Positions 8,008 to 15,288 are shown, numbered from the stretch's first letter. The stretch: 30,765 nt of DNA from an uncultured Bacilli bacterium (GCA_910576985.1 CAJTLA010000002.1:1-30765); one strand, 5' to 3'. Notes: generated from the sequence alone by a model not told the origin. Translations and numbers: made by a program.

Positions 8008-8475
8008 TTAGTCTAAGAAGTTGTCATCAATGGAAACACTATCTCCAAAGTCTGCAAATGGATCGTTGTCAATATTGACATCATTTGTTGGGACATTTTG
8101 ATAGTCGTAAGGAGTTACTGTTTCTTCGTTAGAGTTTGAAGTTCTATTTTGGCTTTGTGCTCTTGTCTCTAAAAATTGAACAGTATCTGCTACTACTTCT
8201 GTTGTGTAACGTTTGTTTCCATCTTTGTCATCATAACTTCCTGTTTGTATTCTTCCATCTACTGAAATTAAACTTCCTTTATTTAAAAAGTTACAAACAT
8301 TTTCTGCTTGTTTTCTCCAAGCAACAATGTTGATAAAGTCTGTTTCTCTTTGCCCTTGGGCATTGCTATAGTTACGGTTAACGGCAATTGAAAAACGAGT
8401 ATATGGTAAGTTTGATCCTGTATAACGTAATTCTGGTTTGCCAGTTAATCTTCCTATTAATACAACACGATTCAT
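8008..8475 (-). CDS. ssb: Single-stranded DNA-binding protein SSB
   Basis: Coats single-stranded DNA at replication forks and recruits partner proteins. The OB-fold occupies about residues 1-105 (MNRVVLIGRLT, FSIAVNR, FINIVAWRKQAENV, SLISVDGRIQTGSY). A low-complexity linker rich in Asn/Ser/Thr follows, then an acidic tail. The tail ends in IDDNFLD rather than the usual D-D-x-P-F tip that docks partner proteins; codons up to the TAA are clear. Length 155 aa is ordinary. It sits between rpsF and rpsR with gaps of 11 and 15 nt, the classical order. Confidence 0.97.
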   Translation of the reverse strand: MNRVVLIGRLTGKPELRYTGSNLPYTRFSIAVNRNYSNAQGQRETDFINIVAWRKQAENVCNFLNKGSLISVDGRIQTGSYDDKDGNKRYTTEVVADTVQFLETRAQSQNRTSNSNEETVTPYDYQNVPTNDVNIDNDPFADFGDSVSIDDNFLD

Positions 8476-8486
8476 GCATTTCCCTC

Positions 8487-8777
8487 CTAATCTTCTATTT
8501 TTGTAATTAAGTGACGAAGGATTGCACTATTGATAAGTGAAAGTCGATCAAATTCTTTAATCGCTTTATCATCATTTGCTTCTACTTCAAATACAAAATA
8601 GTAACCATTTTTACATTTTTTGATTTCATAAGCTAGTTCACGTTGACCCATTTCTTTTTTATCTGTTATTTTCGCTCCGTTTGAGGTTAAGATTCCTTCA
8701 AAGTTTTCTACTACTTTTTTGATTTCATCTTCTCCTAAGGTTGATCGAACAATGAACATGATTTCATAGTTTGTCAT
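8487..8777 (-). CDS. rpsF: 30S ribosomal protein S6
   Basis: Ribosomal protein of the 30S platform that forms a heterodimer with S18. The 96-aa sequence starts NYEIMFIVR (family signature MxxYExxxI) and contains GQRELAYEIKKCKNGYY and a final RHLITK. First gene of the rpsF-ssb-rpsR operon. AAGGAGG lies upstream of the ATG, and a strong extended -10 promoter at 8844-8872 gives a leader of about 60 nt that begins with a hairpin, a plausible site for S6:S18 autoregulation known in other bacteria. Confidence 0.98.
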   Translation of the reverse strand: MTNYEIMFIVRSTLGEDEIKKVVENFEGILTSNGAKITDKKEMGQRELAYEIKKCKNGYYFVFEVEANDDKAIKEFDRLSLINSAILRHLITKIED

Positions 8778-8813
8778 TTTTACACCTCCTTATGGTCTAT
8801 TGGCTTATAAATT

Positions 8814-8840
8814 AAGCAAGGAGTAATTTCATACTCGCTT
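8814..8840 (-). promoter_or_regulatory. Hairpin at the 5' end of the rpsF leader
   Basis: In the leftward transcript, AAGC-GAGTA pairs with TACTC-GCTT around a 6-nt loop, with a 3-nt bulge (CTT) on the 3' arm between the two stem parts. The expected transcription start, 5-7 nt after the -10, falls at or within the first arm. rpsF leaders in many bacteria carry a bulged stem bound by the S6:S18 complex; the known CCG bulge is not seen here, so the assignment is tentative. Confidence 0.45.
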
Positions 8841-8843
8841 TTG

Positions 8844-8872
8844 ATTATAACAAAATATAGAGTTTTTGTAAA
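8844..8872 (-). promoter_or_regulatory. Strong promoter of rpsF-ssb-rpsR
   Basis: Leftward -35 TTTACA (8867-8872), 17-bp spacer, -10 TATAAT (8844-8849) with an extended TG two bases upstream (TGTTATAAT). It is among the best matches to the vegetative consensus in the window, fitting a ribosomal protein operon. Confidence 0.85.
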
Positions 8873-8899
8873 CCCTAATTCATTTTATTCTAAAATATT

Positions 8900-9553
8900 T
8901 TATTCAATTCCATCAATGCAGTTTTGATAGATCCATTGTTTGAGGTTTTCTATGTTTCCTGTTTCATAGTAGTTGATGAGTTGTATGAAATAGTTTCCTA
9001 TTTTTTCTACTGGTATTGATATAATTCCTTGACCATACTTGATCATTTCTTTGTTTGCTACTAGATTAGCTACTCTTTTGTTACCGTCTAAAAACATTTG
9101 ACTTCTTTGAATCCAACAAAAGATACTGATAATTCTATCTAGTTCATTTGGAATAGTTTTTAGTTGTTTTAGTTCTTTTTCGTAGTCACATTCACTTGGG
9201 AGTTTTGGTCTCCATGTGGTCCCTGTGATTCCTACTCCTTTCTCTCTAAATTCTCCAAGTGGGGTTATGTTTTGTCCTTTGCATATTTGAAAGTGAACTT
9301 TTTTAATATAGTCAATTGTGAGTTCTTCTTCTATGGTATTTAGTACAAATTCCCAACAGTCTTTTAGTCCTTTTAGTTTTAACATATCATCTACTGAAAT
9401 CGTTCCAGTATTTACATTATTCATAAAGGAATATGTATCTGCAAATGTTACAGCAATTCCTTCTAAGTTTGCACTTTTATATATATTATCTACTAATTTT
9501 CTTTTGGCAAAAAATATGTTGTCTTCTTTAGACATATTATATTTATTTTTCAT
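8900..9553 (-). CDS. Fic-family protein with altered catalytic motif
   Basis: Fic (AMP-transferase) fold. Residues 100-115 (GEFREKGVGITGT) are the flap/strand region and 152-160 (QMFLDGNKR) the Fic loop. The consensus is HxFx(D/E)GN(G/K)R; here the catalytic His is Gln (codon CAA) while Phe, Asp, Gly, Asn, Lys and Arg are kept. Residues 27-32 (SANLEG) fit the autoinhibitory motif (S/T)xxxE(G/N), at the N-terminus as in class II Fic proteins. AMPylation is therefore doubtful, though another reaction or a binding role is possible. It starts 12 nt after ychF with AAAGGAGAG, so it is probably cotranscribed, and separates ychF from rpsF, which are usually neighbours. No antitoxin gene is next to it. 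Confidence 0.85.
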   Translation of the reverse strand: MKNKYNMSKEDNIFFAKRKLVDNIYKSANLEGIAVTFADTYSFMNNVNTGTISVDDMLKLKGLKDCWEFVLNTIEEELTIDYIKKVHFQICKGQNITPLGEFREKGVGITGTTWRPKLPSECDYEKELKQLKTIPNELDRIISIFCWIQRSQMFLDGNKRVANLVANKEMIKYGQGIISIPVEKIGNYFIQLINYYETGNIENLKQWIYQNCIDGIE

Positions 9554-9565
9554 ATTCTCTCCTTT

Positions 9566-10663
9566 TTAAACATTGAATCTGAAGTAACAGATGTCTCCAT
9601 CTTGCATGATATATTCTTTTCCTTCTAGTCTCATTTTGCCTGCTTCTTTTACTGCTTTTTCGTTTCCATATTGTTTTAAATCTTCATAACTCATGATTTC
9701 TGCTTTGATAAATCCTCTTTCAAAGTCTGTGTGGATAATTCCTGCACATTCTGGTGCTTTCATTCCTTTTTTGAATGTCCATGCTTTACATTCATCACTT
9801 CCTGCTGTGAAGTATGTAGCAAGTCCAAGTAAGGAATATGTGGCTTTGATGAGTTGGTCTAATCCGCTTTCTTCAATTCCAAGTTCGTTTAAAAATTCTT
9901 GTTTATCTTGTTCTTCTAATTCACTTAGTTCTGATTCTATTTTCGCACATACTGTAATTACTTGTGTGTTTTCTTTTTGTGCATATTCTTTTACTTGTTC
10001 TACATATTGGTTGGTTTTTCCAATTTCATTTTCATTGATGTTTGCCATATAGATAATTGGTTTATTTGTCAATAAATGAAATGGTTTTATAATATTTTTT
10101 TCTTCTTCTGTGAGTTCTAGTTTTCTGATTGGTTCATTTTTTTCTAGTTGTTCTTTGATTTTGTTTAATAAGTTATATTCTTCTATAGTTTCTTTGTCTT
10201 TGGACATTCCTGCTTTTTTTCCAATTTTTGAGATTCTGTTTTCTACAATTTCTAAGTCTGCTAGCATTAATTCTACATTGATAATTTCAATATCTCTAAT
10301 TGGGTCTACATCGTTTTCTACATGTATTATGTTAGAGTCTTCAAAACATCTTACTACTTCGACAATTGCATCTACTTCTCTAATATGGGATAAAAATTGA
10401 TTTCCTAATCCTTCTCCATTGGCTGCTCCTTTGACTAATCCTGCTATGTCTGTAAATTCAAATGTTGTTGGAATTAGTCTTTCTGGTGCATATAGTTCTT
10501 CTAAATATTGTAGTCTTAGATCTGGTACTGTTACTACTCCTACATTTGGTTCAATGGTTGCGAATGGATAGTTGGCCGCTAAAATGTTTTTTTTCGTAAT
10601 TGCGTTAAATAAGGTTGATTTTCCTACGTTTGGTAATCCTACGATTCCTGCTGTTAAACTCAT
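9566..10663 (-). CDS. ychF: Redox-regulated ATPase YchF (OLA1/Obg-like)
   Basis: TRAFAC-class P-loop protein that prefers ATP to GTP and is linked to ribosomes and stress responses. P-loop GLPNVGKST lies at about residues 8-16, switch region NYPFATIEPNVG at about 31-42, G3 DIAGLVKGA, a coiled-coil insertion, and a C-terminal TGS domain (FTAGSDECKAWTFKKGMKA). The start is set by AGAGGCGATAAC-ATG and by alignment with the family's usual N-terminus; the open frame extends 37 codons further upstream without a ribosome binding site and across the promoter. Length 365 aa matches the family. Followed by the Fic gene. Confidence 0.97.
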   Translation of the reverse strand: MSLTAGIVGLPNVGKSTLFNAITKKNILAANYPFATIEPNVGVVTVPDLRLQYLEELYAPERLIPTTFEFTDIAGLVKGAANGEGLGNQFLSHIREVDAIVEVVRCFEDSNIIHVENDVDPIRDIEIINVELMLADLEIVENRISKIGKKAGMSKDKETIEEYNLLNKIKEQLEKNEPIRKLELTEEEKNIIKPFHLLTNKPIIYMANINENEIGKTNQYVEQVKEYAQKENTQVITVCAKIESELSELEEQDKQEFLNELGIEESGLDQLIKATYSLLGLATYFTAGSDECKAWTFKKGMKAPECAGIIHTDFERGFIKAEIMSYEDLKQYGNEKAVKEAGKMRLEGKEYIMQDGDICYFRFNV

Positions 10664-10685
10664 GTTATCGCCTCTTTTCTGTTTT

Positions 10686-10715
10686 ATTATAACATGGTGC
10701 TTGGTTGGGTGGCAA
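10686..10715 (-). promoter_or_regulatory. Promoter of ychF-fic
   Basis: Leftward -35 TTGCCA (10710-10715), 18-bp spacer, extended -10 TGTTATAAT (hexamer 10686-10691). It lies about 23 bp upstream of the ychF ATG and inside the spurious N-terminal extension of that reading frame, which supports the shorter start. Confidence 0.7.
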
Positions 10716-10780
10716 GGATGTGTTGATGGATTATTACAATAAAAAGTTTTTGAAGATAGAAATTGGATTTTCATGAGAAC

Positions 10781-10803
10781 AAAAAAACTGAAAAATCAGT
10801 TTT
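10781..10803 (-). terminator. Intrinsic terminator of the parA-parB-mscS-yyzM-abgT operon
   Basis: AAAACTGA/TCAGTTTT (10784-10791, 10796-10803) pair around a 4-nt loop and leftward transcripts run into Us. The hairpin overlaps the abgT stop codon (10802-10804). Confidence 0.8.
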
Positions 10804-12319
10804 AAAGGGTTGAATATCCGCCTATTCCAAGTGGAAGCCCTGCTAGGAACCAACAAACAAGTATTAAAATCCAAAGTCCTGTGATCATCAATATGATTGG
10901 TAGTGTTAGTTTCATGGTTCCAAAAATCGTTACTTCTTCACTTGCTTGATTATCTTTTTGTAAAAATGCAATCATAACGATAAAGTAAATGAATAATGGT
11001 GTGATACTTTTTCCGATTCCATCTGAAACTGTAAATACAAATTGAGTAAAGTCTGGGGTGATATTCGATCTCATAAATAGAGGGATAATCATTGGTGATA
11101 CTAAACTCCATTTGGTAATGGTAGATGGAATTAAAATACTCATAATCGTGATTGCGAAAATTAAACTTACAATTAGTGCGACTCCTGAAAATTGAAGAGA
11201 ACTCATAAATTCTACAAGATTTACTGCAATGACTTCTCCTAAATTTGTCCACTCTAATATTCCAGACATCATTGATGTAAAAAACATAAGAACAAATACG
11301 TAACCAATATTATCAAAGCTTTTTGATAAGTCTAAACTGTATTCATGTGTATTTCTAATGTTCCCCGAGAAGTAGCCATAGACTCCTCCACAAATCATGG
11401 CCATGATTACAAAAATAAACATGATTCCATCTCTAAATGGAGCGCTTTCACTAAATAATCTAGCGATATAAGTTTCTTGCTTCATATCTAGTAATAGTCC
11501 TGAATTTGGTAATCCTGGTATAATCATATAAATTGTAATTCCTAGGATTATCAGGAATGTAATATTACTTATGATTAAAGCTTTTTTAGAGATCACTAAA
11601 TCATCATCTTCTATGGTTCTTTTTTTGAATTTTGGTTCTAAAAATTTATGTATTAATAGTGTTCCTACGAATGCTAGAATCATTGTACTTATTAACATAA
11701 TATAAATGTTTGATAATAATCCAAATTGGTAGTTTTTATCTACCTCTATTGTGGCGGCTTCTTGTGTTAGTTGTCCTAATTGATATGTATTAAAGTTGTA
11801 GAAAACGCCTGTTCCATATCCTAGTGTAATTCCTAAAAATATCGTTAATACTCCCAATACTTGGTTTTTTCCTAGATGTTTATACATGACACTAATGAAT
11901 GGAATTAGAATAATATAACTATATTCTCCAATAATTGAGGAAATTATTCCTAATAGAAAAACTAAAAATGTGGTTGTTTTGGAATTTATTTTTTTGAATG
12001 GAGTAAAAATAGCTTTAAACAATCCACTTGATTCTCCAATACTAATTGCGATAAAAGACATAATAATGAGTACTAAAGGTTCAAAGGCTCGAAAGTTTAA
12101 TACAACATTACTAAAGATATACCTCATTCCATCGATACTAAAAATGTTTTTTACAGTAACTAAAGAAGATTCTAAAGATTTATTTACAATTTCTGTTTTA
12201 TATCCACCTATTCCTAACATAGAACAAATAGAACTGATTATCATTAATATGAGTGTTAAAATGATAATGGTAATTACAGGTCCAAGCATGATCTTCTTTT
12301 TGTTTTTTTTCTTTTTCAT
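10802..12319 (-). CDS. AbgT-family transporter
   Basis: Polytopic inner-membrane protein of 505 aa in the AbgT family, whose known members move p-aminobenzoyl-glutamate or export folate-related compounds and sulfonamides. The first 12 residues are nearly all Lys, consistent with a cytoplasmic N-terminus. Hydrophobic segments recur at about 13-35, 78-96, 114-145, 150-175, 198-225 and through most of the rest. The extracytoplasmic loop around 36-75 containing a Thr-Val-rich helix, and the ILIPSTITKWSLVSPMIIPL segment late in the protein, are typical of the family. Substrate cannot be told from sequence. It starts 8 nt after DUF951, with AGGAGG overlapping that stop codon, and closes the partition operon. 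Confidence 0.85.
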   Translation of the reverse strand: MKKKKNKKKIMLGPVITIIILTLILMIISSICSMLGIGGYKTEIVNKSLESSLVTVKNIFSIDGMRYIFSNVVLNFRAFEPLVLIIMSFIAISIGESSGLFKAIFTPFKKINSKTTTFLVFLLGIISSIIGEYSYIILIPFISVMYKHLGKNQVLGVLTIFLGITLGYGTGVFYNFNTYQLGQLTQEAATIEVDKNYQFGLLSNIYIMLISTMILAFVGTLLIHKFLEPKFKKRTIEDDDLVISKKALIISNITFLIILGITIYMIIPGLPNSGLLLDMKQETYIARLFSESAPFRDGIMFIFVIMAMICGGVYGYFSGNIRNTHEYSLDLSKSFDNIGYVFVLMFFTSMMSGILEWTNLGEVIAVNLVEFMSSLQFSGVALIVSLIFAITIMSILIPSTITKWSLVSPMIIPLFMRSNITPDFTQFVFTVSDGIGKSITPLFIYFIVMIAFLQKDNQASEEVTIFGTMKLTLPIILMITGLWILILVCWFLAGLPLGIGGYSTL

Positions 12320-12327
12320 AACTCCTC

Positions 12328-12507
12328 CTACTCAATTATTTTTTTTAATTTTTTGTTAAATTCTATTCTTGGCAACATGATTATTCGTCCACACCCTTTA
12401 CATTTTATTTTGATATCAGCTCCAATTCTAGTCACTTCCCATTCATTCGTTCCACAGGGGTGACCTTTTTTCATAGTTACAATACTTCCTAATTTATACT
12501 CTTTCAT
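12328..12507 (-). CDS. yyzM: DUF951 family protein (YyzM-like)
   Basis: A 59-aa protein found by reading the space between mscS and abgT. It starts MKEYKLGSIVTMKKGHPCG, followed by NEWEVTRIGADIKIKC, KGCGRIIMLPR and a Lys-rich tail. The Cys near 18 and the CxxC pair near 36/39 suggest a small zinc-ribbon-like fold. KKGHPCGTNEW and GRxIMLPR are the conserved DUF951 features; the family is common in Firmicutes next to mscS and ychF, and its function is unknown. The ATG overlaps the 3' end of mscS by 14 nt, so it is translationally coupled, and the abgT ribosome binding site overlaps its stop. Confidence 0.9.
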   Translation of the reverse strand: MKEYKLGSIVTMKKGHPCGTNEWEVTRIGADIKIKCKGCGRIIMLPRIEFNKKLKKIIE

Positions 12508-13300
12508 TATGCACCACCACCTGAGGGTATGGAATTGATATATGGTTTCGGTCCAATGCGGTTTTAATTGCTTTTCTAAGAAGCCGTTCTACTCCAACAT
12601 GTTCCATAGATTTACAAGGAGCGACAATTCGGTAAACGATAGCACTTTCAGCTAATTCTTGTATTCCCAATAATTCAATTTTTCCTTTTAAAAATGGAAT
12701 TTTTTCTTGTTGGTCAATACATAGTGCATATAATACTCTTTCTACTTTTTGTAAGTCTGATTCATAAGCAACTGATATATCTACTATTGCTAAAGAGTTT
12801 TGCATGTTAAAGTTTGTAATTTCTGTTAGTGTACGATTGGATACGATTTTTGTTTCTCCTGTATAAGCTTTGATTTTTGTTGTTTTTAATCCTAAAAAGG
12901 TTACTTCTCCTTTAAAGTCTCCTACTTGAATCCAGTCTCCAACCCTGTATTGGTCTTCAAATAGGATTGTTAATCCTGCTATGATATCTTTTAATAAATC
13001 TTGCATTGCAAGTCCTAGTACTGCTCCTATTACTCCAAATGATGCTAGGATGGCACTTGTGTTGACGTTATAAACATTTAAAATTAATATGATATCAATA
13101 CATAATATAATGTATTTGATCACACTTTTTAGAACTGTTAAAAGGGTTCTTCTCTTTTTTTGATCCATTCTTTTGACTGGTTTCTTATATAAGTATTTTA
13201 TAATTTTTCCAAGTATCATATAAATAATGACACTAAATGCAATTATTAAAATTGGTTGGACAACTTCTTTGACTAGTACTACTTCTCTAAAAGTATCCAT
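12494..13300 (-). CDS. mscS: Small-conductance mechanosensitive channel (MscS family, YkuT-like)
   Basis: Membrane channel that opens under tension to release solutes in hypo-osmotic shock. The 268-aa protein has three hydrophobic helices at about 13-37, 55-77 and 82-113; the last contains the Gly/Ala-rich pore helix (AILASFGVIGAVLGLAMQDL) and leads into the beta domain (YRVGDWIQVGDFKGEV) and the C-terminal cytoplasmic domain. The start lies 3 nt after parB, with AAGGAG in the last parB codons, and the end overlaps DUF951. An MscS channel beside parB also occurs in B. subtilis (yyaD/yyaE region gene order), so this context looks ancestral. Confidence 0.93.
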   Translation of the reverse strand: MDTFREVVLVKEVVQPILIIAFSVIIYMILGKIIKYLYKKPVKRMDQKKRRTLLTVLKSVIKYIILCIDIILILNVYNVNTSAILASFGVIGAVLGLAMQDLLKDIIAGLTILFEDQYRVGDWIQVGDFKGEVTFLGLKTTKIKAYTGETKIVSNRTLTEITNFNMQNSLAIVDISVAYESDLQKVERVLYALCIDQQEKIPFLKGKIELLGIQELAESAIVYRIVAPCKSMEHVGVERLLRKAIKTALDRNHISIPYPQVVVHNERV

Positions 13301-13303
13301 ATT

Positions 13304-14173
13304 TTACTCCTTTACATTTAAGATTTCTAAAATCCGATTTAAGTCTGCAACGTTACTAAATTGGATTTCTATTTTCTTTTCTTTAATTTTTACTTTTGTA
13401 TCTAATTTTTCTCTTAATAAGTCTTCTACGTATTGATATTCATTAGATTCTTTATGTCTTGTAATTTTGTTTTTTCTTTCGACTCCTTGTTTTGTTTTTT
13501 CTTCAATATCTCTTACTGGTAGTTTGTCTTCTATGATTTGACGAGATAATTCTATAATTTTTTCTTCTGATTCTAATTTGCTTAGTACTCTGGCATGACC
13601 CATGCTAATAGATCCGTTGGCTACTTCTTTTTGAACTTCTTTTGGTAATCTTAAAATTCCAAGTAAATTCGTGATGTGACTTCTACTTTTTCCTACTCGT
13701 CTTGATAATTCATCTTGGGTAAGGTTTAAATTGTCAATCATGGCTTTATAGGCTTCTGCTTCTTCTATTGCATTTAAATTTTCTCTTTGCAGGTTTTCAA
13801 GAAGGGCAATCTCCATCATTTGTTCGTCTGTGAATTTTCGGATGATTGCTGGTATTGTTTCTAATCCTGCTAATTTACTGGCACGATATCTTCTTTCCCC
13901 TGCTACGATTTCATAACCTTTGATACTTTTTTTTACAATAATTGGTTGAAATACACCATGTTCTTTGATAGAGTTTGCAAGTTCTTTTAAACTGTCATCT
14001 TTAAAGTTTTTTCTTGGTTGATATGGGTTTGGTCTTAAGTCTGAAATTTTAATTTCCATTATTTCTTCATTGGGGGTGGTTTCGTAGATTTGCTTTTCAA
14101 TACTTTCAATATCTAAGTTATCGCTATTGAAGAGTTGTTCTAATCCTCTTCCTAGTGCTCTTCTATTTTCCAT
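13304..14173 (-). CDS. parB: Chromosome partitioning protein ParB (Spo0J)
   Basis: CTP-dependent DNA clamp that loads at parS and spreads to organise the origin region. Visible: N-terminal ParA-contact segment RRALGRGLEQLF (4-15); the ParB/Srx nucleotide-binding domain with PNPYQPRK and GERRYRA; the helix-turn-helix LTQDELSRRVGKSRSHITNLL; and a C-terminal dimerisation domain. Length 289 aa is normal. It overlaps parA by 11 nt. Its likely targets, three parS sites, lie at 30659-30746 at the right edge. No noc paralogue is present in the window. Confidence 0.97.
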   Translation of the reverse strand: MENRRALGRGLEQLFNSDNLDIESIEKQIYETTPNEEIMEIKISDLRPNPYQPRKNFKDDSLKELANSIKEHGVFQPIIVKKSIKGYEIVAGERRYRASKLAGLETIPAIIRKFTDEQMMEIALLENLQRENLNAIEEAEAYKAMIDNLNLTQDELSRRVGKSRSHITNLLGILRLPKEVQKEVANGSISMGHARVLSKLESEEKIIELSRQIIEDKLPVRDIEEKTKQGVERKNKITRHKESNEYQYVEDLLREKLDTKVKIKEKKIEIQFSNVADLNRILEILNVKE

Positions 14174-14948
14174 TTCGCTCTAATACCTCCTTTGCTAAGT
14201 TTAAATAGGCTTCTGTTCCTCTACTATTTGGATCATACGCTATAATTGGTTTTCCATGACTTGGGGCTTCTGAAAGTCGAACCAAACGTGGAATAATTGT
14301 ATCATAAACTCTTTCTTTGAAGTAACTTTTGATGTCTTCTACAACTTCTAATCCTAAGTTGGTTCGATTGTCTAACATTGTTAATAATACGCCTTCTATG
14401 TCTAATGTTGGGTTTAGGTTTTTTTGTGCCAACATAATTGTATTTAATAATTGCATAATTCCTTCTAGTGCAAAGAATTCACATTGTACAGGTATGATTA
14501 CTGAGTCAGCTGCTGTTAGTGCATTGGTTGTTAAAATTCCCAGTGAAGGTGGACAATCAATGATGATATAGTCAAACATAGATTTGGCTTGGTCTAAGTG
14601 TTTTTTTAGTTGGCCACCTTTTTGAAATTCTGGATCTAGTCTACTTTTTTCTAATAATTCAATATCAGCTCCTGCAAGGACAATGTTAGATGGTATGATA
14701 TAAAGGTTTTTGAATTTTGTTTTAATAATGACTTCATTGATTTCTGCGTTATCAATCATTAAGTCATAAACATTTTTTTGAACTTCCCCTTTATCTATTC
14801 CAACTCCTGTTGTTGCATTTCCTTGTGGGTCTAAATCGATTAATAATACTTTTTCTCTTAAAACACCTAATGAGGCGGCTAAATTAATACTAGAGGTTGT
14901 TTTTCCAACTCCGCCTTTTTGATTTACCAAAGCTATTATTTTTCCCAT
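14163..14948 (-). CDS. parA: Chromosome partitioning ATPase ParA (Soj)
   Basis: Deviant Walker-type ATPase that binds DNA nonspecifically, interacts with ParB and in B. subtilis also controls DnaA. The P-loop KGGVGKTT (about 11-18) has the signature lysine, followed by DLDPQGNATTG (Walker A') and IIIDCPPSLG (Walker B). Length 261 aa is typical of the small chromosomal Soj type with no N-terminal HTH. First gene of the operon with parB, mscS, yyzM and abgT; GGTGATG precedes the ATG and a promoter lies at 14994-15022. Confidence 0.97.
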   Translation of the reverse strand: MGKIIALVNQKGGVGKTTSSINLAASLGVLREKVLLIDLDPQGNATTGVGIDKGEVQKNVYDLMIDNAEINEVIIKTKFKNLYIIPSNIVLAGADIELLEKSRLDPEFQKGGQLKKHLDQAKSMFDYIIIDCPPSLGILTTNALTAADSVIIPVQCEFFALEGIMQLLNTIMLAQKNLNPTLDIEGVLLTMLDNRTNLGLEVVEDIKSYFKERVYDTIIPRLVRLSEAPSHGKPIIAYDPNSRGTEAYLNLAKEVLERNGK

Positions 14949-14993
14949 TTACATCACCATTTTCTAAATACGTTCATAATATATTCTATCATA

Positions 14994-15022
14994 AATATAA
15001 ATTGATAGCTATCCTATTTCAA
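14994..15022 (-). promoter_or_regulatory. Candidate promoter of the parA operon
   Basis: Leftward -35 TTGAAA (15017-15022), 17-bp spacer, -10 TATATT (14994-14999), about 45 bp before the parA start. The spacer holds a perfect 10-bp palindrome GATAGCTATC (15004-15013), which could be an operator. The -35 overlaps the U-tract of the upstream gene's terminator. Confidence 0.55.
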
Positions 15023-15046
15023 AAAAAAACTATACTTTCGTATAAT
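15021..15046 (-). terminator. Terminator of the small membrane protein gene
   Basis: Leftward, ATTATAC-GAAA-GTATAGT (15040-15046 and 15029-15035) is a 7-bp stem including one U-G pair, capped by a stable GAAA tetraloop and followed by nine Us. It lies just after the stop codon at 15049. Confidence 0.75.
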
Positions 15047-15048
15047 TT

Positions 15049-15216
15049 TTAACATTTTATTTTTATATAGAGATAACGTCCTAAATATACTAATAAGCAT
15101 ATCAAGTATATTACATCTATCCAATTATATTCTACTACGATACTACCAAAGATGAGTAATGAAACAGTGATGAATCCAAGTACAACCCACTTCATATCTT
15201 TATTCTTAGTAGTCAT
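15049..15216 (-). CDS. Small membrane protein, function unknown
   Basis: A 55-aa protein with two predicted transmembrane segments, about 9-27 (WVVLGFITVSLLIFGSIVV) and 33-50. It begins MTTKNKDMK and ends with a basic YIKIKC tail. I do not recognise a family. The start at 15216 is set by AGAGGGAGA 6 nt upstream; the open frame continues to 15288, but that extension runs over a strong promoter (15260-15288) and has no ribosome binding site. Own promoter and terminator make it a monocistronic unit between metG and parA. Confidence 0.7.
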   Translation of the reverse strand: MTTKNKDMKWVVLGFITVSLLIFGSIVVEYNWIDVIYLICLLVYLGRYLYIKIKC

Positions 15217-15259
15217 AAGTTCTCCCTCTATAATTCTATTTTTTATAAACGACACTATT

Positions 15260-15288
15260 ACTATAACACGTTGTTTATATTGGGGCAA
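15260..15288 (-). promoter_or_regulatory. Promoter of the small membrane protein gene
   Basis: Leftward -35 TTGCCC (15283-15288), 17-bp spacer, extended -10 TGTTATAGT (hexamer 15260-15265). About 44 bp upstream of the chosen ATG. Confidence 0.7.

Noticed and set aside
8900..9553. Toxin-antitoxin pair built on the Fic gene
   Set aside because: No small antitoxin-type gene is adjacent, the inhibitory motif is inside the protein itself, and the catalytic His is missing.
10664..10774. 37-residue N-terminal extension of YchF
   Set aside because: It contains the promoter, lacks a ribosome binding site, and family members begin at the MSLTAGIVG-type start used here.
10950..11252. Leftward 100-codon frame inside abgT in another phase
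   Set aside because: It lies wholly within the transporter gene in an alternative frame and has no recognisable content.
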